Positions 52,334 to 58,952 of a stretch of DNA of 58,952 nucleotides are shown here, piece after piece; within the stretch, counting starts at the first letter, position 1, and each line of letters opens with the position of its first letter. The translations under genes and the position numbers were made by a program. The notes beneath the pieces are model-generated. The model was not told where the DNA came from. It worked only from the letters and a program-made list of their open reading frames with translations, and did no database searches. This DNA comes from Robertmurraya korlensis NBRC 107688 (GTDB taxonomy: Bacteria > Bacillota > Bacilli > Bacillales > Cytobacillaceae). The DNA lies in assembly GCF_001591645.1 (NCBI RefSeq), contig NZ_BCVH01000024.1:1-58952 (forward strand), written 5' to 3'.

Positions 52334-53059
52334 ATGAATGAATACGAATTAAAGGTTTATCATGATATCGTCCTATGGAAACGAAGGTTATCAAAAAAAT
52401 CTCCTCTCCTTCAGAGGGTATCAAAAAAAGCACAAGGGAAAATTAATGAATTGATCCCTTCAAAGGTGCATCAAGTGATTACCGACAGCATTAAGCAAAT
52501 GGTAAAGGCTTTATTATTGGGATCGTATGTCACAACTAGAAAAGCGAATCTGGTAGGTTTATCTTTAATGGAAAAAGATAAATTGGCTACGGAAAAACTT
52601 TCCCTCTATCGAAAAACAGCAACATTAGAAGGGGCCGGTACAGGAGCGGGAGGAATATTTTTAGGGTTAGCTGACTTTCCACTATTATTATCCATCAAAA
52701 TGAAGTATTTAAGTGAGACAGCTTCCATATACGGATTTAATCCTGAAAAGCTTGAGGAACGAATATTTATATTACATGTATTTTCACTTGCGTTTTCAAG
52801 TGATGAGAAAAGAATAGAAACATTTGAGATCATTGAAAATTGGGAGGAAAGAAAACAGAATTATACAGATGTCGAATGGCAGTCTTTCCAACAAGAGTAC
52901 CGTGATTATATTGACTTTTTAAAAATGCTTCAGCTCGTACCTGGAATCGGAGCAGTTGTTGGGGCGTATGCCAATTACAATCTTCTCGATTCTTTAGGAG
53001 AAGTGGCAATGAACTGTTATCGACTTCGATTACTTAAAACGGCCCCCACGGTTGATTAG
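52334..53059 (+). CDS. ecsC: EcsC family protein
   Basis: A 241-residue protein. The start MNEYELKVYHDIVLWKRR at 52334 matches the family, with GGAGGAGGGGG before it; the longer reading adds 18 residues. The Gly-rich stretch EGAGTGAGGIFLGLADFPLLLSIKMKYL is the EcsC hallmark. The rest is helical, with a second Gly-rich segment PGIGAVVGAYANYNLL. The molecular role is unknown. It is separated from ecsAB by a small gene and terminator. Confidence 0.92.
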   Translation: MNEYELKVYHDIVLWKRRLSKKSPLLQRVSKKAQGKINELIPSKVHQVITDSIKQMVKALLLGSYVTTRKANLVGLSLMEKDKLATEKLSLYRKTATLEGAGTGAGGIFLGLADFPLLLSIKMKYLSETASIYGFNPEKLEERIFILHVFSLAFSSDEKRIETFEIIENWEERKQNYTDVEWQSFQQEYRDYIDFLKMLQLVPGIGAVVGAYANYNLLDSLGEVAMNCYRLRLLKTAPTVD

Positions 53060-53197
53060 TTGACCTAGAGGGCTTTATTTATATTTGGAACAGTGAGGCG
53101 AATCAAAGGTGGGAGGGATTTGGACAGGAGAGGCAGGAAGAAGAGGGGAAGAGTCCGAAAGCGAGGTTCATTCCAACAGGGCACTTTAAAAGGAATA

Positions 53198-53226
53198 AAG
53201 CTTGGAGATTATCTCCAAGCTTTATT
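53198..53226. terminator. Terminator between ecsC and yhaA
   Basis: AAAGCTTGGAGAT / ATCTCCAAGCTTT, then ATTT; it overlaps the yhaA stop. It may also terminate ecsC after the purine-rich gap at 53106-53165. Confidence 0.8.
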
Positions 53227-54391
53227 TATAACTAATGGCAGCCGATCCAAGCGTTTTCGCAGCTACGAGTAGGGCTTGCTCATCAATATCAAATTTCGGA
53301 TGATGATGTGGGTAAGCTACCTCTACACCAACAGGCTTCGCCCCAGTAAAGAAGAAGGTTCCATTAACATGCTGTAGATAATAAGCGAAATCTTCTCCAC
53401 CCATTTGCAGCTCTGCTTCTTCCACTACCTTTATGTCCTCTATTTCATTTGCTAGTTGAACCAGATACTCAGTTTCTGCTTTATGGTTAACAACAGCCGG
53501 ATAACCTTTAACATACTCGTAGGAATACGAGCAATCGGAAGCGAGGCATGTACCTTTTACAACGCGCTCGATTTCACCAGCAATAAAGTCACGAAGATCT
53601 TCATTAAATGTTCTTACAGTTCCTATCAGCTTTGCTTTATCGGCAATTACATTGAAGGCATTATCCGCAACGAAGGATCCAACTGTTACAACAGCTGATT
53701 CAACCGGACTTACGCGTCTGCTTACAATTTGTTGTAAATTGGAGATGAGCTGAGCACCAACGACAATGGAATCCTTTGTCTTATGTGGCTGTGCACCATG
53801 CCCACCTTTTCCTTGGATGGTGATTTCAAAACGATCCGCAGCTGCCATGATAGGACCTGTACGGTATTGGATGTTTCCTGTCGGTTCGCTTGCCCATAAG
53901 TGAGTCCCAAAGATAACATCTACACCTTTAAGGCAACCTGCTTCAATCATGGATGCGGCGCCTCCAGGAGCGTACTCCTCTGCATGTTGATGGATCATAA
54001 CATATGTACCATGGAGTTCATTTTTTAATTCATGAAGTGCTTTAGCTAGCACAAGTAGAGACGCCGTATGACCATCATGCCCACAAGCATGCATCACACC
54101 TGGAACAGTTGACTTGTAAGGAACATCCTTTTCGTCCTGAATAGGAAGGGCATCAAAGTCAGCACGAAGGGCAACTGTTTTTCCAGGATACTTTCCTTGG
54201 ATCTTTGCCACTACTCCATTACCTCCGACACCTCTTTGAACCTCTACACCAAGCTTTTCATAATATGATGCGATATAGTTAGCCGTGTTCACTTCTTGGA
54301 AGGAAAGCTCCGGATGCTGATGTAAGTATCTTCGAATTTCAACCATTTCAGAATAATAATCTTCTAGTTTTGTAAACAGTGTCGTAAGCAA
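53222..54391 (-). CDS. yhaA: YhaA, M20-family amidohydrolase
   Basis: A 389-residue metal-dependent hydrolase of the hippurate hydrolase/N-acyl amino acid amidohydrolase type. AAAGGAGTGA precedes TTG 54391; the in-frame GTG at 54403 lies in that site, so the shorter form is chosen. Metal ligands: MHACGHDGHTA, HQHAEE, GTHLWA and the final HHHPKFDID. A dimerisation domain occupies about residues 185-295. It is the same gene as next to ecsC in B. subtilis. Substrate not known. Confidence 0.92.
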   Translation of the reverse strand: MLTTLFTKLEDYYSEMVEIRRYLHQHPELSFQEVNTANYIASYYEKLGVEVQRGVGGNGVVAKIQGKYPGKTVALRADFDALPIQDEKDVPYKSTVPGVMHACGHDGHTASLLVLAKALHELKNELHGTYVMIHQHAEEYAPGGAASMIEAGCLKGVDVIFGTHLWASEPTGNIQYRTGPIMAAADRFEITIQGKGGHGAQPHKTKDSIVVGAQLISNLQQIVSRRVSPVESAVVTVGSFVADNAFNVIADKAKLIGTVRTFNEDLRDFIAGEIERVVKGTCLASDCSYSYEYVKGYPAVVNHKAETEYLVQLANEIEDIKVVEEAELQMGGEDFAYYLQHVNGTFFFTGAKPVGVEVAYPHHHPKFDIDEQALLVAAKTLGSAAISYK

Positions 54392-54509
54392 ATTAATCTT
54401 CACTCCTTTGATTAATATCAGATAATTATAGCATTTTTTTTGCTGGAAAAATGGAGAAAGTTTGCTAAAATGTTGTAAGAAATGTAAAAAAGGGGATTGG
54501 ATTTGAGAG

Positions 54510-55158
54510 ATGAGTTTTGTACATTCTAAGAAGGCACATGCGTTATCGGTTTTATCTTTGCTATTATCTATTTTTTTCTTTGCTGGGATACCGCCTGAGG
54601 GGGGATCTTCTTTTGATCTTTGGAGTCAAGAAATCATCAGTAAATGGTTTGGAGAATCCTCACATTCTTTTTTTGTAATAATTTCAGAGCTTGGATCAAA
54701 ACAAGGAATCGGCATTATTGCATTACTTTTTATCGGTTGGCTTTGGTGGAAAAAAAGAGATTATACAGCAATTGCTGTATTCGTTTTGGCTATTGCTTCC
54801 GGAAATATCGTTAACAAATATATAAAGAGTTTGGTAGGGAGAGAAAGGCCGGCAACGGCTCCAGCTGAAGATTTATTGAGCCTAAGTTTTCCAAGTGGCC
54901 ATGCGATTAGGAATTATTTTATACCTGCTTATCGTGTATTTTCTTACTAATCACATCAAAAAGAAGTCTTCTCAAATAATGATAGGAGTCGTAGCGGGTC
55001 TATTGGTGGTTTTGGTTGGTATAAGCAGAAGTGTTCTTCTAGCTCATTATCCTTCAGATGTATTTGGAGGATTTGCGTTAGGATATCTCTGGACCTATAT
55101 GTGGATTATCTTTTACGAAGTGTTACAGACAAAAAGAAAGACTACCTCCAAAAGGTAG
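54510..55158 (+). pseudogene. PAP2-family phosphatase interrupted by a frameshift
   Basis: The first frame encodes residues up to KSLVGRERP and SFPSGHA (PAP2 motifs 1 and 2), then goes astray into NYFIPAYRVFSY and stops at 54950. The next frame, overlapping from 54895, continues the protein: LGIILYLLIVYFL, then motif 3 SRSVLLAHYPSDVFGG and the last TM, ending at 55158. A 2-base loss near 54905-54910 (for example GT in GCGATGTTAGGA) explains the break. Membrane lipid phosphatases of this type (YodM, YwoA) dephosphorylate undecaprenyl or phosphatidylglycerol phosphate. Decay or sequencing error. Confidence 0.85.
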
Positions 55159-55165
55159 TCTTTCG
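55139..55165. terminator. Terminator between the PAP2 gene and the lactonase gene
   Basis: AGACTACC / GGTAGTCT around TCCAAAA, then TTCG; it overlaps the end of the PAP2 frame and may serve both directions weakly. Confidence 0.6.
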
Positions 55166-55169
55166 TACG

Positions 55170-56225
55170 TTAAATAGATAAGAACTTCACACAAACTGCA
55201 TCAGGGACGGTAATGTCCGATTGAAGAAGACGAAGACTACCTGATTCCTTGTCTCTAGCAAATAGAACGAGGTTGCTTGATTCTTGGTTAGAAGCGACGA
55301 TATATGATTCAGTAGGGTCTAGTGCAAAGTCGCGAGGCCAATCACCTTCTGTTGGTGTATGTTCAAGGAATGAAAGTGATCCATTTTCGTCGACAGCAAA
55401 GCTTGCAATGCTGTTATGTCCTCGATTTCCTGCATACACATAACGACCATCGGAACTGATGTGAATCGCACTTCCTTGATTGTTTTCTGTAAAGCTTGAA
55501 GGAAGAGTAGAAATAGCTTGCACTTGTTTTAAGCTACCATTAGCAGAATCGTATTGAAGAACAAGAACCTCACCGCTAAATTCTGTCATGACATAAGCAA
55601 GTGGTTTCGTTGGATGAAAGACGATATGTCTTGGACCACTTCCGGGTTTAACAGAAAGTTCATATACAAGGGAAAGTTGATCTTCTTTTCGTTCATATGT
55701 AAAGATTTTATCAATCCCAAGTTCAACTGCAACTACGTATTTTCCATCAGGGGTAAGGCCAGAGTAATGTGTATGTGCCTTTTCCTGTCTAGGATCTGGA
55801 CCGCTTCCAGTGTGGGTAACGCTTGAAGAAGCAGGTTGGATTTCACCAGTTTCCGGGTTTACTTGATGAACTTCTACCGAACCTTTATGGTAATTCGCGG
55901 TAAAAAGTTCAGTATTGCTTGGGTTTATTTCTAAGTGACAAGGAGGAGAACCTGCCGCACCTTGTTCATTAATTTTTTGAAGCTTTCCAGTACCTTCTTC
56001 AATTGAAAAAGAAGTTACTCCACCGAGGTCTCCGTTTTTCGAAACGGAATAAAGAAATTTATTATCTCCTGTAATAGACAGATAGGTTGGGTTATCGACT
56101 TTACCAGCAAGCTCAACCTCTTCTATTTTTCCTGTTTTTGTGTCTAAAACAAAGCGATAAATCCCTTCACTATCACCTTTTGTGTACGTACCTACATATC
56201 CAATTACTTTATCAGCGCTACTCAA
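55170..56225 (-). CDS. YkgB-like 6-phosphogluconolactonase (beta-propeller)
   Basis: A 351-residue protein of the lactonase family. It starts with TTG 56225, 7 nt after GGAGG. It has repeated blades such as GYVGTYTKGDSEGIYRF, NPTYLSITGDNKFLYSV, GSPPCHLEINPS, HTHYSGLTPDGKYV, GPRHIVFHPTKPLAYV, AIHISSDGRYVYAGNRG and WPRDFALDPTESYIVA. These cover the seven-bladed propeller. Members hydrolyse 6-phosphogluconolactone in the pentose phosphate pathway. Complete. Confidence 0.9.
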   Translation of the reverse strand: MSSADKVIGYVGTYTKGDSEGIYRFVLDTKTGKIEEVELAGKVDNPTYLSITGDNKFLYSVSKNGDLGGVTSFSIEEGTGKLQKINEQGAAGSPPCHLEINPSNTELFTANYHKGSVEVHQVNPETGEIQPASSSVTHTGSGPDPRQEKAHTHYSGLTPDGKYVVAVELGIDKIFTYERKEDQLSLVYELSVKPGSGPRHIVFHPTKPLAYVMTEFSGEVLVLQYDSANGSLKQVQAISTLPSSFTENNQGSAIHISSDGRYVYAGNRGHNSIASFAVDENGSLSFLEHTPTEGDWPRDFALDPTESYIVASNQESSNLVLFARDKESGSLRLLQSDITVPDAVCVKFLSI

Positions 56226-56314
56226 GGCATTCCCTCCAATAAATTAATATACAATGTAATCCTATTCGTACAGTCATTGAAAATCAAGAAGGAAGTCTTA
56301 TTTTAATTATCACC

Positions 56315-56343
56315 TTGACAACAAACAGGGAGTAATGTTAACT
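56315..56343 (+). promoter_or_regulatory. Candidate promoter of licR
   Basis: TTGACA (56315-56320), a 17-bp spacer and TTAACT (56338-56343). The -35 is perfect and the -10 is weak. Confidence 0.4.
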
Positions 56344-56414
56344 TTTCAGAAAAGTCCGTAGAACGAAACCAATCATATTTTAGATAGAAAAGATTCTGGG
56401 GGAGTAGGTTCGAA

Positions 56415-58340
56415 ATGATTATTTCTCGTCTCACGATGATACTCGGAGAACTAATGGGAGCGAAGGTGCCTATTACGAGTGAGTATTTAGCTAGTGTTAT
56501 TAAAGTAACATCAAGAACCATTCGTAATGATATGAAAGACCTTCAGGCAATCCTTGAAAAGAACGGTGCAGATATTAAGTCAGTAAGAGGTACTGGATAT
56601 GAACTAGTAGTAAATAACAATCAACGATTCATCACCTTTATTAATGAAGTGTTTCAAGATACGACAGAGACCAACGTTGGAAGACCCGATTCTCCAGAGG
56701 AACGGATCAGGTATATAATAACGAGGCTACTTCTTACGAACAAATTTGTAAAGCTTGATCATATAGCTGATGAAATCTTTGTCAGTCGCTCAACGATATT
56801 GAATGACGTAAAGGATATTAAGAAAATCCTTTCGCGTTATGGACTAAGCCTAGAAAAGAAGCCTAATTATGGCTTAAGGATTAAAGGGGATGAAGTCAAG
56901 GTTCGGTTTTGTATGTCGGATTATATCTTTAATAAAAAGAGAGACGAACTTGATATTGTCAATGAGCAACTTAATATCCTAACCAAAGAAGAAATACTTG
57001 TGATTCGTAATGTTATTTTAGCGCTTATAAGGGAGCATCATATAACTCTTTCTGATGTAGGGTTAAATAACTTAATTATCCATGTAGCAATAGCTTGTAA
57101 GCGTATACGTGAAGGTAACCATGTTTTGTTGTATTCTGATGAGTTGAACGAGATTATTGGACAAAAGGAATATGCCGTTGCTGAAAAAATTGTCCGAAAT
57201 ATAAGCGAAAGCCTCAGGGTTGATTTTCCAGAAAATGAGGTTGCCTATATAGCAATCCATCTTTTAGGTACAAAAATGATTGAAAAGTCACCTGGAGAGC
57301 AAGTAGAGAGAGTGATTGATAAAAAAATTGCTCAGCTTGTGTCTGACATTCTTGCAAAAATAGATGAGAAGCTAACATTAGGCATTAGCGACGATAAAGA
57401 ACTCTTTGAACAAATGTGCCTACATGTTAAGCCCGCAATCAACCGATACCGCTATGGAATGAACTTAAGAAATCCAATGATTGAAGAAATCAAGGCGAAT
57501 TATCCAGTTGCCTTCCAAGCAGGACTCATTGCTGGTAAAGAGTTAAAAAAACAGCTGAGTATAGACATTGACGAAAATGAAATCGGCTACTTAGCCCTCC
57601 ATATTGGAGTAGCAATGGAGAGAAAGCAAATTCATCATGGTCCGAAAAGATGCTTAATCGTGTGTGCATCAGGCGTAGGTAGTGCGAGATTGCTTTACTA
57701 CAAGCTTCAGTCAACTTTTGGTCCGAAGCTTGATATTGTAAATACAACCGAATTTTATAAACTGCAGCATATGGATTTACAGGATATAGATTTCATAATT
57801 AGTACTGTGCCTATTCAGCAAAAAATGTCCATCCCAGTGATCCATGTGAACACATTTTTAGGTGACCAAGATTTAAACAAAATTAGGTCGGCTGTGTCTG
57901 AACAAACGACAACCCTTGAATATACGAGAGCAGAACTAGTTTTCTTACAAAAAGCACTTTTAACGAAAGATGAAGTGTTTTCATACATGTTCTCGCAGTT
58001 AAAAGAAATGGAATTGATTGATGATGTTTTCATTGAATCAGTGAAGGAAAGAGAATCTCTTTCTTCCACATCCTTTGGAAACTTCGTTGCTATTCCACAT
58101 CCCTTAAATCCATTAACGGATGAGACATTTTGGTCAATTTGTACATTACAAAAGCCAATTGAGTGGGATGATAAACTTGTCCAATTTGTTTGTTTACTCA
58201 GTGTTGAAAAGGATAGTAGCGGAGATTTACAACGAATGTATGATATGCTTGGTAAAGTAATCGATGACCGGGAGTTAGTACAACAATTAATAAAAGCCAA
58301 GTCCTATCTTGAATTTAAAGACACCTTCTTAAAGCTGTAA
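56415..58340 (+). CDS. licR: LicR-like PTS-regulated transcriptional activator
   Basis: A 641-residue multidomain regulator, the same length as B. subtilis LicR. Order: two N-terminal helix-turn-helix parts (about 1-60, and 85-145 with LDHIADEIFVSRSTILNDV), PRD1 (about 185-285) and PRD2 (about 300-400, with HVKPAINRYRYG and EIGYLALHIGVAM), an EIIB-like domain (about 410-500, CLIVCASGVGSARLL) and an EIIA-like domain (about 505-640, FVAIPHPLNPL). PTS phosphorylation of PRDs and EII parts controls activity. It lies 65 bp before licB, as the lichenan operon activator does in B. subtilis. Confidence 0.85.
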   Translation: MIISRLTMILGELMGAKVPITSEYLASVIKVTSRTIRNDMKDLQAILEKNGADIKSVRGTGYELVVNNNQRFITFINEVFQDTTETNVGRPDSPEERIRYIITRLLLTNKFVKLDHIADEIFVSRSTILNDVKDIKKILSRYGLSLEKKPNYGLRIKGDEVKVRFCMSDYIFNKKRDELDIVNEQLNILTKEEILVIRNVILALIREHHITLSDVGLNNLIIHVAIACKRIREGNHVLLYSDELNEIIGQKEYAVAEKIVRNISESLRVDFPENEVAYIAIHLLGTKMIEKSPGEQVERVIDKKIAQLVSDILAKIDEKLTLGISDDKELFEQMCLHVKPAINRYRYGMNLRNPMIEEIKANYPVAFQAGLIAGKELKKQLSIDIDENEIGYLALHIGVAMERKQIHHGPKRCLIVCASGVGSARLLYYKLQSTFGPKLDIVNTTEFYKLQHMDLQDIDFIISTVPIQQKMSIPVIHVNTFLGDQDLNKIRSAVSEQTTTLEYTRAELVFLQKALLTKDEVFSYMFSQLKEMELIDDVFIESVKERESLSSTSFGNFVAIPHPLNPLTDETFWSICTLQKPIEWDDKLVQFVCLLSVEKDSSGDLQRMYDMLGKVIDDRELVQQLIKAKSYLEFKDTFLKL

Positions 58341-58367
58341 TGGTGGGTGTCTATTTTTTCGAAATAA

Positions 58368-58382
58368 TTGTAAACGGTTACT
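58368..58382 (+). promoter_or_regulatory. CcpA cre site upstream of licB
   Basis: TTGTAAACGGTTACT matches the cre consensus WTGNAANCGNWNNCW at every defined position. It lies 24 bp before the licB start, so glucose repression of the operon is expected. Confidence 0.8.
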
Positions 58383-58405
58383 ATTTTTAGTAGAGGGGGA
58401 TTTTA

Positions 58406-58708
58406 ATGAATATTTTGTTATGTTGTGCAGCTGGTATGTCAACAAGTTTATTAGTTAGAAAAATGAATCAAACATCAATGGACCAAGGTGAAAATAATAA
58501 AATATGGGCCGTACCTGGGGATGTTGTTTATAAACATATTAAAGACGCAGATGTGGTTCTATTAGGCCCTCAAGTTCGCCATTTACTTCCTGAACTTAAA
58601 AAGCTTGGTGAAGAAAAGGGAATTCCAGTCGATGTAATCAACACCGTTCATTATGGTACATGTAATGGTATGGAAGTATTAAAATACGCCAAATTACTAA
58701 AGAAATAA
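58406..58708 (+). CDS. licB: PTS lactose/cellobiose-type EIIB (LicB)
   Basis: A 100-residue phosphocarrier. The phospho-Cys is C7 in [14 protein letters not shown]. Other family features are [17 protein letters not shown] and [27 protein letters not shown] precedes the ATG. It follows licR, so the sugar is probably an oligomeric beta-glucoside such as cellobiose or lichenan fragments; chitobiose is the alternative. Confidence 0.9.
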   Translation: MNILLCCAAGMSTSLLVRKMNQTSMDQGENNKIWAVPGDVVYKHIKDADVVLLGPQVRHLLPELKKLGEEKGIPVDVINTVHYGTCNGMEVLKYAKLLKK

Positions 58709-58721
58709 TAACTAAAGTCAA

Positions 58722-58752
58722 GAACAGGGAGAGGTTTCCCTGTTTTTTTTTG
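58722..58752 (+). terminator. Intrinsic terminator after licB
   Basis: ACAGGGA (58724-58730) / TCCCTGT (58737-58743) and a run of nine T. It lies between licB and the next gene of the apparent operon. Confidence 0.8.
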
Positions 58753-58840
58753 TTAAAGCATTTTCTACAATAGGCATTTCCTTTGAGAAACGGAAAAATG
58801 ATAGATGTAAGTGAAAGCGTTTTACATTTAGAATAAAGAC

Positions 58841-58886
58841 ATCAAGAAGACAACACAGTGAGCAAAACAAGCAAGTACTTCTTGAT
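58841..58886 (+). other. Inverted repeat before the next gene
   Basis: ATCAAGAAG (58841-58849) pairs perfectly with CTTCTTGAT (58878-58886), with a 28-nt loop rich in A and C. A cre-like half site GTGAAAGCGTTTTACA lies just upstream (58811-58826). It may be an operator or leader RNA structure. Confidence 0.4.
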
Positions 58887-58947
58887 AATGAATTAATCTA
58901 ATTATTCTCTCAAGATAGTTACTTAAAATATTAGGAGGAATTTTATT

Positions 58948-58952
58948 ATGAA
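58948..58952 (+). CDS. Start of the next gene, cut by the window end
   Basis: TTAGGAGGA (58932-58940) then ATGAA at 58948-58952. The ribosome site is strong. By lic operon order this may be the EIIC or EIIA gene, but nothing of the protein can be seen. Confidence 0.5.

Noticed and set aside
57815-58300. Minus-strand 161-residue frame within licR
   Set aside because: Antisense shadow of the EIIA-like domain of licR, with no ribosome site or recognisable motif.

Overview
The window looks like a chromosomal segment of a low-GC, endospore-forming Bacillaceae (Bacillus-like) genome. The evidence is AT-rich DNA, strong purine-rich ribosome binding sites, frequent TTG and GTG starts, sporulation genes (an alpha/beta SASP, YheC/YheD proteins, YhaL, two YjcZ-type mini-proteins), and a long stretch whose order resembles the Bacillus subtilis yheI-to-yhaA region. 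No insertion sequence, prophage, CRISPR array or rRNA was seen. One tRNA-Gly(TCC) lies at the left end.

Layout. (1) 1-6.6 kb: tRNA-Gly, a 42-residue peptide, then an envelope-stress cluster: OmpR-type regulator and histidine kinase, HtrA-like membrane protease, a small membrane protein coupled to PspA, and a membrane-anchored parvulin foldase. The protease and foldase promoters share the same 11-bp direct-repeat element at the same distance from their -10 boxes. (2) 6.6-16.4 kb: CNNM/CorC magnesium-type transporter with a frameshifted MerR gene, a soluble sporulation-type sensor kinase, photolyase, Fur-box feoA-feoB and its Cys-rich partner, an XRE regulator, an HPr-like protein lacking the phospho-sites, and an MFS exporter. 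(3) 16.4-20.6 kb: a bmrCD-type heterodimeric multidrug ABC exporter behind a leader with two mini-ORFs, two intrinsic terminators and a candidate antiterminator. (4) 20.6-33.4 kb: SASP, MsmX ATPase, a PucR-type regulator, a CstR-type persulfide sensor, four overlapping YheC/YheD ATP-grasp genes, yheB, yheA, yhaX and hemZ. (5) 33.4-54.4 kb: the yhaR-to-yhaA block, with an enoyl-CoA hydratase, a Na+-efflux-type ABC exporter (yhaQP), the SbcCD-like yhaO-yhaN pair, yhaM exoribonuclease, yhaL, prsA, yhaI, scoC, yhaH, trpP with a probable TRAP site and upstream mini-ORF, serC, hit, ecsABC and yhaA. (6) 54.4-58.95 kb: a frameshifted PAP2 phosphatase, a YkgB-type lactonase, and the start of a lichenan/cellobiose PTS operon (licR, licB, first codon of the next gene) with a cre site.

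Themes. Many genes concern protein secretion and envelope quality control (HtrA, PspA, two foldases, EcsABC, ScoC) and sporulation. The most distinctive regulatory features are the shared repeat operator, the bmrCD attenuator and the trpP TRAP/uORF leader. Two genes (MerR, PAP2) carry apparent frameshifts, either real decay or sequence errors. Homology calls come from reading motifs and remembered family sequences; no database search was run.
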